Source: Marivibrio sp040218065
Lineage (GTDB): Bacteria; Pseudomonadota; Alphaproteobacteria; UBA8366; Aestuariispiraceae
Length of the DNA: 64,000 nucleotides
NCBI RefSeq assembly: GCF_040218065.1
Contig: NZ_JAVJQE010000007.1
Coordinates: forward strand, 62,001-126,000
Direction of reading: 5' to 3'
Shown here piece after piece: positions 55,095 to 60,967 of the stretch; positions within the stretch are counted from its first letter, which is position 1, and each line of letters begins with the position of its first letter. The notes beneath the pieces are model-generated. The model was not told where the DNA came from, made no database searches, and was given only the letters and a program-made list of their open reading frames with translations. Both the position numbers and the translations under genes were made by a program.

Positions 55095-55146
55095 GTGACG
55101 GCGTCGGTTCCGCGGGCTATATAGGCAGGGCGAGCGAGCGCTGCAA
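55095..55146. promoter_or_regulatory. Divergent dnaK/alkB promoters sharing one TATATA -10
   Basis: For dnaK on the minus strand, TTGCAG (55146-55141) lies 17 bp from TATATA (55123-55118). For alkB on the plus strand, GTGACG (55095-55100) lies 17 bp from the same self-complementary TATATA. The minus-strand context CCTATATAG also resembles alphaproteobacterial sigma32 -10 elements, which suits a heat-shock gene. The arrangement would make the two promoters mutually exclusive. Confidence 0.6.
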
Positions 55147-55156
55147 CCTGACGGCC

Positions 55157-55186
55157 CGGAGAAAGATGGGTCGGAGAAAGATGGGA
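55157..55186 (+). repeat. 15-bp tandem duplication covering the alkB start
   Basis: CGGAGAAAGATGGGT (55157-55171) is followed directly by CGGAGAAAGATGGGA (55172-55186). Each unit contains GGAGAAAG-ATG, so the duplication provides two in-frame ATGs with an identical but closely spaced ribosome-binding sequence. A second 15-bp repeat (CGATCGACCGCCGTC) follows at about 55220-55250 within the coding region. Confidence 0.85.
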
Positions 55187-55885
55187 ACGCCGATGCCCGC
55201 CGAGAGCCGTGAGCCTCGCCCGATCGACCGCCGTCCGATCGACCGCCGTCCGATCGAGCCGCCCGCGCCGCAAGACGGCGCCGGCGGCGCGCGGCTATAC
55301 GAAAACGCGCTGGACGCGACGGCGCAGGCGGCGCTGGCGGAGACGGTGCGCCGCGCGTTGGCCGACGCCCCGCTGTTCCGGCCGACCATGCCCAGGACCG
55401 GCAAGCCGTTCAGCGTTCGGATGACCAATCTGGGACCGCTCGGCTGGGTGGCCAGCAAGGAGGGCGGCTATCGCTATCAGGGGACTCATCCGGAGACGGG
55501 CGCCCCCTGGCCCGCGATCCCGGATCAGGTGCTGGCGGTCTGGCGCGAGGTGACGGGCCTGCCTTTCGATCCCGAGGCCTGCCTCGTCAACTGGTACGGA
55601 CCCGACGCCAAGATGGGCCTGCATCGGGATGAGGATGAGGACGCGCAGGACGTCCCCGTCGTGTCGATCTCGCTCGGCGACGAGGCGCGCTTTCGCCTCG
55701 GCGGACCGGAACGCAAGGGGCCGACGACGTCGCTCCGCCTGCGCTCCGGCGACGTGCTGGTGCTCGACGGGCCGGCGCGGCGCTGTTTTCACGGGGTCGA
55801 TCGGATCTATCCCGGGACCTCGACGCTGTTGGAGGGGCCGGGGCGGATCAACCTGACGCTCCGCCGGGTGACGCGGCCCGGCTAG
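55166..55885 (+). CDS. alkB: AlkB-type alpha-ketoglutarate-dependent DNA dioxygenase
   Basis: A 239-residue Fe(II)/2-oxoglutarate dioxygenase. Substrate and core segments are LVNWYGPDAKMGLHRDEDE with His153 and Asp155, CFHGVDRI with His209, and GRINLTLRR with the 2-oxoglutarate-binding Arg residues. It repairs 1-methyladenine and 3-methylcytosine by oxidative demethylation. The first ~35 residues are repetitive (PIDRRPIDRRPIEPP), encoded by 15-bp tandem repeats. The ATG at 55166 or its duplicate at 55181 may be used. It is divergent from dnaK. Confidence 0.93.
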   Translation: MGRRKMGTPMPAESREPRPIDRRPIDRRPIEPPAPQDGAGGARLYENALDATAQAALAETVRRALADAPLFRPTMPRTGKPFSVRMTNLGPLGWVASKEGGYRYQGTHPETGAPWPAIPDQVLAVWREVTGLPFDPEACLVNWYGPDAKMGLHRDEDEDAQDVPVVSISLGDEARFRLGGPERKGPTTSLRLRSGDVLVLDGPARRCFHGVDRIYPGTSTLLEGPGRINLTLRRVTRPG

Positions 55886-56043
55886 CGGCCCGACCCTTCG
55901 CATTTCCCTCGAATGCCCGCCTTAGTCTCGCCTTGGTCCGCCCCTTTTAAGGATGGGCTCGCCTCCCCAAGTCCGGTGTTGCGACCGAGGGGCGGGCGCA
56001 CGATGCGAGACTGAGACGAACCAACCAAGGGGGTCCAAGACCG

Positions 56044-56484
56044 ATGATGTTCGCCAACCACCCGAGCGCATTCCGCCGCATCGCCGCGGCGATGGCCTTC
56101 ACCTTCGCGCTGATCAACCTGCCGATGGGCGCCGCCCAGGCCGGCATGGTCGCTACAGATCAAGTCGTCGAGCAGAGCGCCGGCGCCGAAGCCGTCGAGG
56201 CGCGCGAGACCGTGGGCGCCTTCCTGGCCCGCGACGACGTCCGCCAAGAGCTGCAGGCGATGGGCGTCGATCCGTCCGAGGCGCAGGCCCGCGTCGCGAG
56301 CCTGAGCGACGCCGAGGCCGTCGATCTCGCCAACACGATCGAGGAGGCGCCGGCCGGTCAAGGCGCGCTGGGCGCGATCATCGGCGCCGGCGTCTTCATC
56401 TTCGTCGTGCTGCTGATCACCGATCTGCTTGGCTTCACCAGCGTCTTCGACTTCACCAACAAGGGATCGGCGAACCCGAGCTGA
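56044..56484 (+). CDS. PA2779-family small membrane protein
   Basis: A 146-residue protein with an N-terminal signal-like helix (RIAAAMAFTFALINLPMGAAQA), a helical acidic middle (ARDDVRQELQAMGVDPSEAQARVASLSDAEAVDLA) and a C-terminal transmembrane helix (ALGAIIGAGVFIFVVLLITDLLGF). This matches the PA2779 family, whose function is unknown. It is consistently followed by a PA2778-type peptidase, as here 34 bp downstream, so the two may form a membrane system. Confidence 0.87.
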   Translation: MMFANHPSAFRRIAAAMAFTFALINLPMGAAQAGMVATDQVVEQSAGAEAVEARETVGAFLARDDVRQELQAMGVDPSEAQARVASLSDAEAVDLANTIEEAPAGQGALGAIIGAGVFIFVVLLITDLLGFTSVFDFTNKGSANPS

Positions 56485-56518
56485 TCCCGGCGTGCTGCGC
56501 GATCATCCCGTTGGGCCG

Positions 56519-57499
56519 ATGTCGATAGGATCGATCGTCAAGACGGGGGCCGCCGCCTTGAGGGCGGCGGCCCTCGTTTTTCTGTGCGCAGGTCTCGCCG
56601 CCTGCGCCGGGACGCCGGTCGCCGACCGATTGACGGCGGCGGAGACGCGGCCCGACGATCTGCCGGTGCGCGCCGAGCTCGCCGCCACGCCCTTCTTCGC
56701 CCAGACTGCGTTCTATTGCGGGCCGGCCGCGCTGGCGGCCGTGCTGAACGAAACGGGCCTTGAGACCACGCCAGAGGCGCTTGGCGCGCGGGTCTTCACC
56801 CCCGGCCGCAAGGGCAGCCTGCAGGCCGACGTGGTGACCGCCGCGCGGCGGGCCGGACGCCTCGTCCTGCCGGTTGCAAGCATGACGGAGGGGCTGGAGG
56901 CCGTCGCGGCGGGCGATCCGGTGCTGATCCTGCAGAATCTGGGCCTCGAGGCCGCGCCGCAATGGCACTACGCGATCCTCATCGGCTACGATCTGGACGC
57001 CGAAACGGCGATTCTGCGCAGCGGCACCACCCGCCGGCTGGTCGAGGATCTGGCGACGCTGGAGCACACCTGGCGGCGCAGCGGCTTCTGGGGCCGCGTC
57101 GCCGCCGCGCCGGACGGGCCGGTCCCGACGACGGCGCGCGCCCATGACTGGCTGGCGGAAGCCGCCGGGATCGAACGCGCCGGCCTGGGCGCGGAGGCGC
57201 TCGCCGCCTATCGCACCGGCGCCGATCACTGGCCGCAGGACGGTCGCTTTCCGCTGGCGCTCGGCGGCGCGCTGTTCGCGCAAGGCGATCTCGCGGGCGC
57301 GGAGAAGGCCTTGCGCGAGGCGGTCGCCCGGTCGCCCTCAAGCGATGCGGCCCTCAACAATCTCGCCTATGTGCGCTTCCGCCAGGGCGCACTGGAAGAC
57401 GCGGAGGAACTGGCCCGCCGCGCGATCGACCTGGACGGGCCGAACCGAGAGGCCGCGCGGGAGACCCTGGCGGAGATCCGGGCCGCCCGCGCGTCATAA
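56519..57499 (+). CDS. PA2778-family C39-like cysteine peptidase lipoprotein with TPR
   Basis: A 326-residue protein. A signal peptide ends with lipobox LAAC (Cys29). A C39-like peptidase domain follows: FFAQTAFYCGPAALAAVLNE with catalytic Cys67, and APQWHYAILIGYD with the His. A C-terminal TPR-like region is present from about residue 215 (LAAYRTGADHWPQDGRFPLALGGALFAQGDLAGAEKALREAV). C39 peptidases cleave leader peptides or bacteriocin-like proteins; the PA2778 substrate is unknown. It is paired with the PA2779-family gene upstream. The ATG was picked for the signal peptide. Confidence 0.88.
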   Translation: MSIGSIVKTGAAALRAAALVFLCAGLAACAGTPVADRLTAAETRPDDLPVRAELAATPFFAQTAFYCGPAALAAVLNETGLETTPEALGARVFTPGRKGSLQADVVTAARRAGRLVLPVASMTEGLEAVAAGDPVLILQNLGLEAAPQWHYAILIGYDLDAETAILRSGTTRRLVEDLATLEHTWRRSGFWGRVAAAPDGPVPTTARAHDWLAEAAGIERAGLGAEALAAYRTGADHWPQDGRFPLALGGALFAQGDLAGAEKALREAVARSPSSDAALNNLAYVRFRQGALEDAEELARRAIDLDGPNREAARETLAEIRAARAS

Positions 57500-57505
57500 G
57501 GCCTC

Positions 57506-57940
57506 TCACGCGGCGGCGGCTTTCCGCCGGGGCAGCAGAGGCGCGGCCAACAGCGCCAGAAAGCCGACGTTCAAGACGGCGTTGAACCACGCGCCCGCCA
57601 GGACGGAGCCGATCCCGTCGGCGACGAACCAGGCCAGAATCCCCGGCAACAAGAGGGCGCGCGCCAGCGCTGGGTCGCGCGGGAAGACGCGGGCGCCGAC
57701 CAGATAGACGGTCCAGCCCCAGCCGACCATCAGGCCGCCGGCGATCGCCGCCAACAGCCCGGCGTCGGGGCCGAACGCCGCCGGCGCGCCGTCGAGCGGC
57801 AGGAAGACGAGGTCGAGCAGAAACGTCAGGGCCGGCGCCCCGAGCGGCGTCACGCCGACGATCATCGCAAGCCCGGTCGCGGCGACGATCAATCCGCCGG
57901 CGCGAATCATCGCAGCGCAGGTCGCAAGGGAAGCGGTCAT
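57506..57940 (-). CDS. Four-helix membrane protein, hypothetical
   Basis: A 144-residue protein with four hydrophobic helices (MIRAGGLIVAATGLAMIVGV, AGLLAAIAGGLMVGWGWTVYLVG, ALLLPGILAWFVADGIGSVLAG, AVLNVGFLALLAAPLLP). I do not recognise a named family. AAAGGAG precedes the ATG. It is divergent from the MmyB-type regulator at 58058, and a perfect palindrome lies between the two starts, so it is probably that regulator's target. Confidence 0.8.
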   Translation of the reverse strand: MTASLATCAAMIRAGGLIVAATGLAMIVGVTPLGAPALTFLLDLVFLPLDGAPAAFGPDAGLLAAIAGGLMVGWGWTVYLVGARVFPRDPALARALLLPGILAWFVADGIGSVLAGAWFNAVLNVGFLALLAAPLLPRRKAAAA

Positions 57941-58006
57941 GCGGGTTCTCCTTTATCGGTCGATGGGGGTGCGCCCTCTATGCGCCCTCTCGCGACCGGC
58001 GAACAA

Positions 58007-58021
58007 TTACCCGTGAGGTAA
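58007..58021. promoter_or_regulatory. Palindromic operator between membrane protein and XRE regulator
   Basis: TTACC-CGTGA-GGTAA is a 5+5 bp perfect inverted repeat with an odd 5-nt spacer, standing 37 bp before the regulator start and 67 bp before the divergent membrane-protein start. TTACC/GGTAA half-sites are plausible for an XRE-family helix-turn-helix dimer. It is likely the autoregulatory and target operator of the 58058 gene. Confidence 0.65.
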
Positions 58022-58057
58022 GCGTTTTCCCGCGCCGGCTGGGCTATGCTGGCGGGC

Positions 58058-58849
58058 ATGAGCGACGGATTCGCGACACGCTTGAAGGAGTGGCGCCGGC
58101 GTCGACGGATGAGCCAGCTGACGCTGGGCTTGGCCGCCAACGTCTCCGCCCGGCACATCTCCTTTCTGGAGACGGGCCGCGCGCGGCCGAGCCGCGGGAT
58201 GGTGTTGAGCCTGGCGGAGCGGCTGGCGGCGCCGCCGGCGGTCCGCAACGCGATGCTGCTCGGGGCGGGCTTCGCGCCGATTTACGGGTCGCGACGCTGG
58301 GACGACGCCGAGCTGGCGCCGGTACGCGCGGCGGTGGATCGGCTGTTGACGCGCCACGCGCCCTATCCCGGATTCGCGATCGACCGGCATTGGCGCCTGG
58401 TGCAGACGAACGCGCCGGCGAGCGCCTTGTTCGGGACCGTCGGTCTGTCGAGCGGCTGCGACCTGATCGCGGCCTTGACGCCCGGCGGCGCGCTGGCGCC
58501 GATGATCGAGAATATCGAGGAGGTGCACGCCTATATGGCCGCGCGGCTCAGGACCGAAGCGGCGCATCTGGGCGGCGACGCCGTGCTGGAGGAGGCCGCG
58601 GCGCGGCTGACGCAGGCGGCCGGTCCGCCCGCGTCAGCCGACGGCGCCCTGTTGCCGGCGGCGGCGGCGACCCGACTGCGCGTCGGCGATGCGACGCTCT
58701 CGCTTTTCTCCACCGTCGCCCAATTCGGCGCGGCGGACGACGCGACGCTCGCCGACCTGCGGATCGAGTTGCTGTTCCCGGCCGACGCGCCGAGCGAACG
58801 CTGGCTGACGCAGGCCTTCTCGGCCCTTGCAGACCCGCCTCCGCGCTAG
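58058..58849 (+). CDS. XRE-family transcriptional regulator with MmyB-like ligand-binding domain
   Basis: A 263-residue regulator. The N-terminal helix-turn-helix is LKEWRRRRRMSQLTLGLAANVSARHISFLETGRARPSR. An MmyB-like PAS-related domain follows (YPGFAIDRHWRLVQTNAPASALFG, LFSTVAQFGAADDATLADLRIELLFPADAPSE). MmyB-type regulators bind small hydrophobic ligands and usually control one divergent gene; here that is the four-helix membrane protein. The start is MSDGFATRL at 58058; an ATG four codons earlier is also possible. The rpmI promoter overlaps its 3' end. Confidence 0.9.
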   Translation: MSDGFATRLKEWRRRRRMSQLTLGLAANVSARHISFLETGRARPSRGMVLSLAERLAAPPAVRNAMLLGAGFAPIYGSRRWDDAELAPVRAAVDRLLTRHAPYPGFAIDRHWRLVQTNAPASALFGTVGLSSGCDLIAALTPGGALAPMIENIEEVHAYMAARLRTEAAHLGGDAVLEEAAARLTQAAGPPASADGALLPAAAATRLRVGDATLSLFSTVAQFGAADDATLADLRIELLFPADAPSERWLTQAFSALADPPPR

Positions 58850-58855
58850 TATAAG
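58827..58855 (+). promoter_or_regulatory. rpmI-rplT promoter
   Basis: TTGCAG (58827-58832) and TATAAG (58850-58855) are separated by 17 bp; the element overlaps the end of the XRE gene. Transcription would start near 58862, giving a ~154-nt structured leader before rpmI. Confidence 0.6.
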
Positions 58856-58861
58856 CCCGCG

Positions 58862-59015
58862 GTTCCGGTCCGGGCGCAGTGCGTGCGGGCCCGGTTACTT
58901 GTTCGCGGCGCGTCCGGGCCTTTTGGGTATGCCCGGCCGCCATGAGGAGCGGGAGGCGATGCGTTTCGACGGATCGCGCCTCCCCGAACCGACAGCGTTA
59001 ATGGAGTGTCGCGAA
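58862..59015 (+). promoter_or_regulatory. Structured rpmI leader with two interchangeable hairpins
   Basis: Two stem-loops use identical arms: CCGGGC/GCCCGG at 58870-58894 (13-nt loop) and at 58914-58936 (11-nt loop, followed or enclosed by TTTTGGG). Because the arms are identical they can exchange partners, forming a long-range alternative. The position fits an L20- or L35-autoregulatory leader. An in-frame ATG at 58929 lies within the second stem. Confidence 0.5.
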
Positions 59016-59213
59016 ATGCCCAAGCTGAAGAACAAGAGCTCCGCCAAAAAGCGGTTCAAGATCACGGGCAAAGGCAAGGTGCGGTTCTACAGCGCCTACC
59101 TGCGCCACAACACGTCGAACCGGCCGATGCAGATGAAGCGTCAGAACCGCGGCGGTCAGATCATGGCCGACTGCGACGCCCGGATCGTGAAGCGCAATTT
59201 CCTGCGCGCGTGA
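59016..59213 (+). CDS. rpmI: 50S ribosomal protein L35
   Basis: A 65-residue basic protein: MPKLKNKSSAKKRFKITGKG, then RHNTSNRPMQMKRQNRGG and the ending DARIVKRNFLRA. These match L35. GGAG lies 10 bp upstream of the ATG. The reading frame is open further upstream to an ATG at 58929, but L35 proteins begin at MPK. rplT follows after 32 bp. infC, which usually precedes rpmI, is not immediately upstream; an XRE regulator is there instead. Confidence 0.96.
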   Translation: MPKLKNKSSAKKRFKITGKGKVRFYSAYLRHNTSNRPMQMKRQNRGGQIMADCDARIVKRNFLRA

Positions 59214-59245
59214 TCAGACCCCTTTGGACGTGAGGAGCTAAGACA

Positions 59246-59611
59246 ATGGCGCGAGTCAAACGGGGCGTCACCACGCACGCCCGGCACAAGAAAGTCATCA
59301 AGGCCGCCAAGGGCTATCGGGGCCGTCGGAAGAACACCTTCCGGGTCGCGAATCAGGCCGTGGAGAAGGCCGGGCAGTACGCCTATCGCGACCGCCGCGT
59401 GAAGAAGCGCGAGTTCCGCGCGCTTTGGATTCAGCGGATCAACGCCGCCGTGCGCGAGGCGAGCGAGCAGCAAATGACCTACGCCCGCTTTATGGACGGC
59501 ATCAAGAAGGCCGGGATCGATCTCGACCGGAAGGTGCTCGCCGACATCGCGGTGCATGAGCCGGACGCCTTCAAGGCGCTGGTCAAGCAGGCGCAGGCGG
59601 CCCACGCGTAA
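59246..59611 (+). CDS. rplT: 50S ribosomal protein L20
   Basis: A 121-residue protein: MARVKRGVTTHARHKKVIKAAKGYRGRRKNTFRVANQAVEKAG, then YAYRDRRVKKREFRALWIQRINAAVRE and DRKVLADIAVHEPDAFKALV, all typical L20 sequence. L20 is an early-assembling 23S rRNA-binding protein and in many bacteria represses its own operon. GAGGAG stands upstream. A terminator-like structure follows the stop. Confidence 0.98.
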   Translation: MARVKRGVTTHARHKKVIKAAKGYRGRRKNTFRVANQAVEKAGQYAYRDRRVKKREFRALWIQRINAAVREASEQQMTYARFMDGIKKAGIDLDRKVLADIAVHEPDAFKALVKQAQAAHA

Positions 59612-59661
59612 TCAGGGGCGTACGGCCGCCTCGCGGCCGTCGACCTCCAGCGCGATCGATC

Positions 59662-59726
59662 AAGGACCGGCCGGTCCGTCTTCCGCCCTTCGGGCGGGCT
59701 GGCGGACGGGGGCCGGTCCTTTTCGT
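59662..59726 (+). terminator. Terminator-like structure after rplT
   Basis: AAGGACCGGCC (59662-59672) pairs with GGCCGGTCCTT (59711-59721) and is followed by TTCG, with TTTT spanning the arm end. The inner loop contains CCGCCC-TTCG-GGGCGG-type pairing. It lies 51 bp after rplT in the 270-bp rplT-pheS gap. Confidence 0.75.
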
Positions 59727-59760
59727 TCGTCCCCGCGCCGGCCGGCCCCTTCCGCGCCTC

Positions 59761-59808
59761 CCTTTCCAACCCGGCCCCTTTCCAACCCGGCCCCTTTCCA
59801 ACGCGGCC
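59761..59808. repeat. Three 16-bp tandem repeats upstream of pheS
   Basis: CCTTTCCAACCCGGCC occurs at 59761-59776 and 59777-59792, and with one change (CCTTTCCAACGCGGCC) at 59793-59808. It is within the rplT-pheS gap, ~75 bp before pheS. The unit contains TTTCC, so Phe codons appear in rotating frames, but no start codon supports a leader peptide. Confidence 0.85.
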
Positions 59809-59881
59809 CCCAGGGGCTAAACGAACTTCACCCTTTGAGCACGGCCCGCAGACGATCCGCGGGCGAAAGAGCGGAAGAGCG

Positions 59882-60967
59882 ATGACGATCGATACCGAAG
59901 GCCTGGCCCAGGAGCTGATCGAGCGCATCGAGCGCGCGCAGGACCTGCAGAGCCTGGAGGCGTTGCGCGTCGAGGCGCTGGGCAAGAAAGGCCGAATCAC
60001 GGCCGAGATGAAGCAGCTGGGCGGTCTCGACCCGGACGCGCGGCGCGAGGCGGGACAGGCGCTGAACGCGGTCAAGGACCGCGTCGCCGGCGCGATCGAA
60101 GCGCGTAGAAAGCGGCTTGAGGATCAGGCGTTGGAGACGCAGCTGGCGGCCGAGGCGGTCGACGTCTCCCTGCCCGCGCGGCCCGAGCGCCGCGGCAAGC
60201 TGCACCCGATCAGCCAGACGGTGGACGAGATCATCGCGATCTTCGGCCAGATGGGCTTCGAGGTCGCCGAAGGCCCCGACATCGAGGACGACTACAAGAA
60301 CTTCACCGCCCTCAACATCCCGCCGGAGCATCCGGCCCGCCAGATGCACGACACCTTCTATCTGGCGGACGCGGACGGTCGGGTCGACATGTCGACCGTG
60401 CTGCGCACCCACACGAGCCCGGTGCAGGTCCGCACGATGGAGACCACGACCCCGCCGATCCGCGTGATCGCGCCGGGGCGCACCTATCGCTCCGACAGCG
60501 ACATGACCCACACGCCGATGTTCCATCAGGTGGAGGGGCTGGTCGTCGACAAGAAGACCCATTTCGGCCATCTGAAGGGCTGTCTGCAGGATTTCTGCAG
60601 CGCCTATTTCGAGGTCGAGGACGTGCCGCTGCGCTTCCGGCCGAGCTACTTTCCCTTTACCGAACCCTCGGCGGAGGTGGATATCGGCTGCTCGCGCAAG
60701 GGCGGGGAGCTGACCATCGGCGCCGGCGACGATTGGCTCGAGATCCTCGGCTGCGGCATGGTGCATCCGAAGGTGCTGGCGATGTCCGGCATCGACCCGG
60801 AGGAATATCAGGGCTTCGCCTTCGGCATGGGGATCGAGCGCATCGCCATGCTGAAATACGGCATCCCCGACCTGCGCACCTTCTTCGACGCGGACGTGCG
60901 CTGGCTCGACCATTACGGCTTCGCGCCGCTGGAAGCACCCACCTTGATCCGGGGGCTGACGCCATGA
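59882..60967 (+). CDS. pheS: Phenylalanine-tRNA ligase alpha subunit
   Basis: A 361-residue class II synthetase subunit. The N-terminal coiled coil (residues ~1-90) precedes HPISQTVDEIIAIFGQMGFEVAEGPDIEDDYKNFTALNIP. Motif 2 is near VIAPGRTYRSDSDMTHTPMFHQVEGLVVD, and motif 3 near FAFGMGIERIAMLKYGIPDLR. With PheT it forms the heterotetramer that charges tRNA-Phe. Its 3' end overlaps pheT by 4 bp, and it follows rplT by 270 bp. Confidence 0.98.
   Translation: MTIDTEGLAQELIERIERAQDLQSLEALRVEALGKKGRITAEMKQLGGLDPDARREAGQALNAVKDRVAGAIEARRKRLEDQALETQLAAEAVDVSLPARPERRGKLHPISQTVDEIIAIFGQMGFEVAEGPDIEDDYKNFTALNIPPEHPARQMHDTFYLADADGRVDMSTVLRTHTSPVQVRTMETTTPPIRVIAPGRTYRSDSDMTHTPMFHQVEGLVVDKKTHFGHLKGCLQDFCSAYFEVEDVPLRFRPSYFPFTEPSAEVDIGCSRKGGELTIGAGDDWLEILGCGMVHPKVLAMSGIDPEEYQGFAFGMGIERIAMLKYGIPDLRTFFDADVRWLDHYGFAPLEAPTLIRGLTP

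Noticed and set aside
59726..59881. Possible phenylalanine leader peptide controlling pheST by attenuation
   Set aside because: The repeat array contains Phe codons and a TAA follows in one frame, but no plausible start codon or ribosome-binding site opens that frame and no terminator/antiterminator pair precedes pheS.
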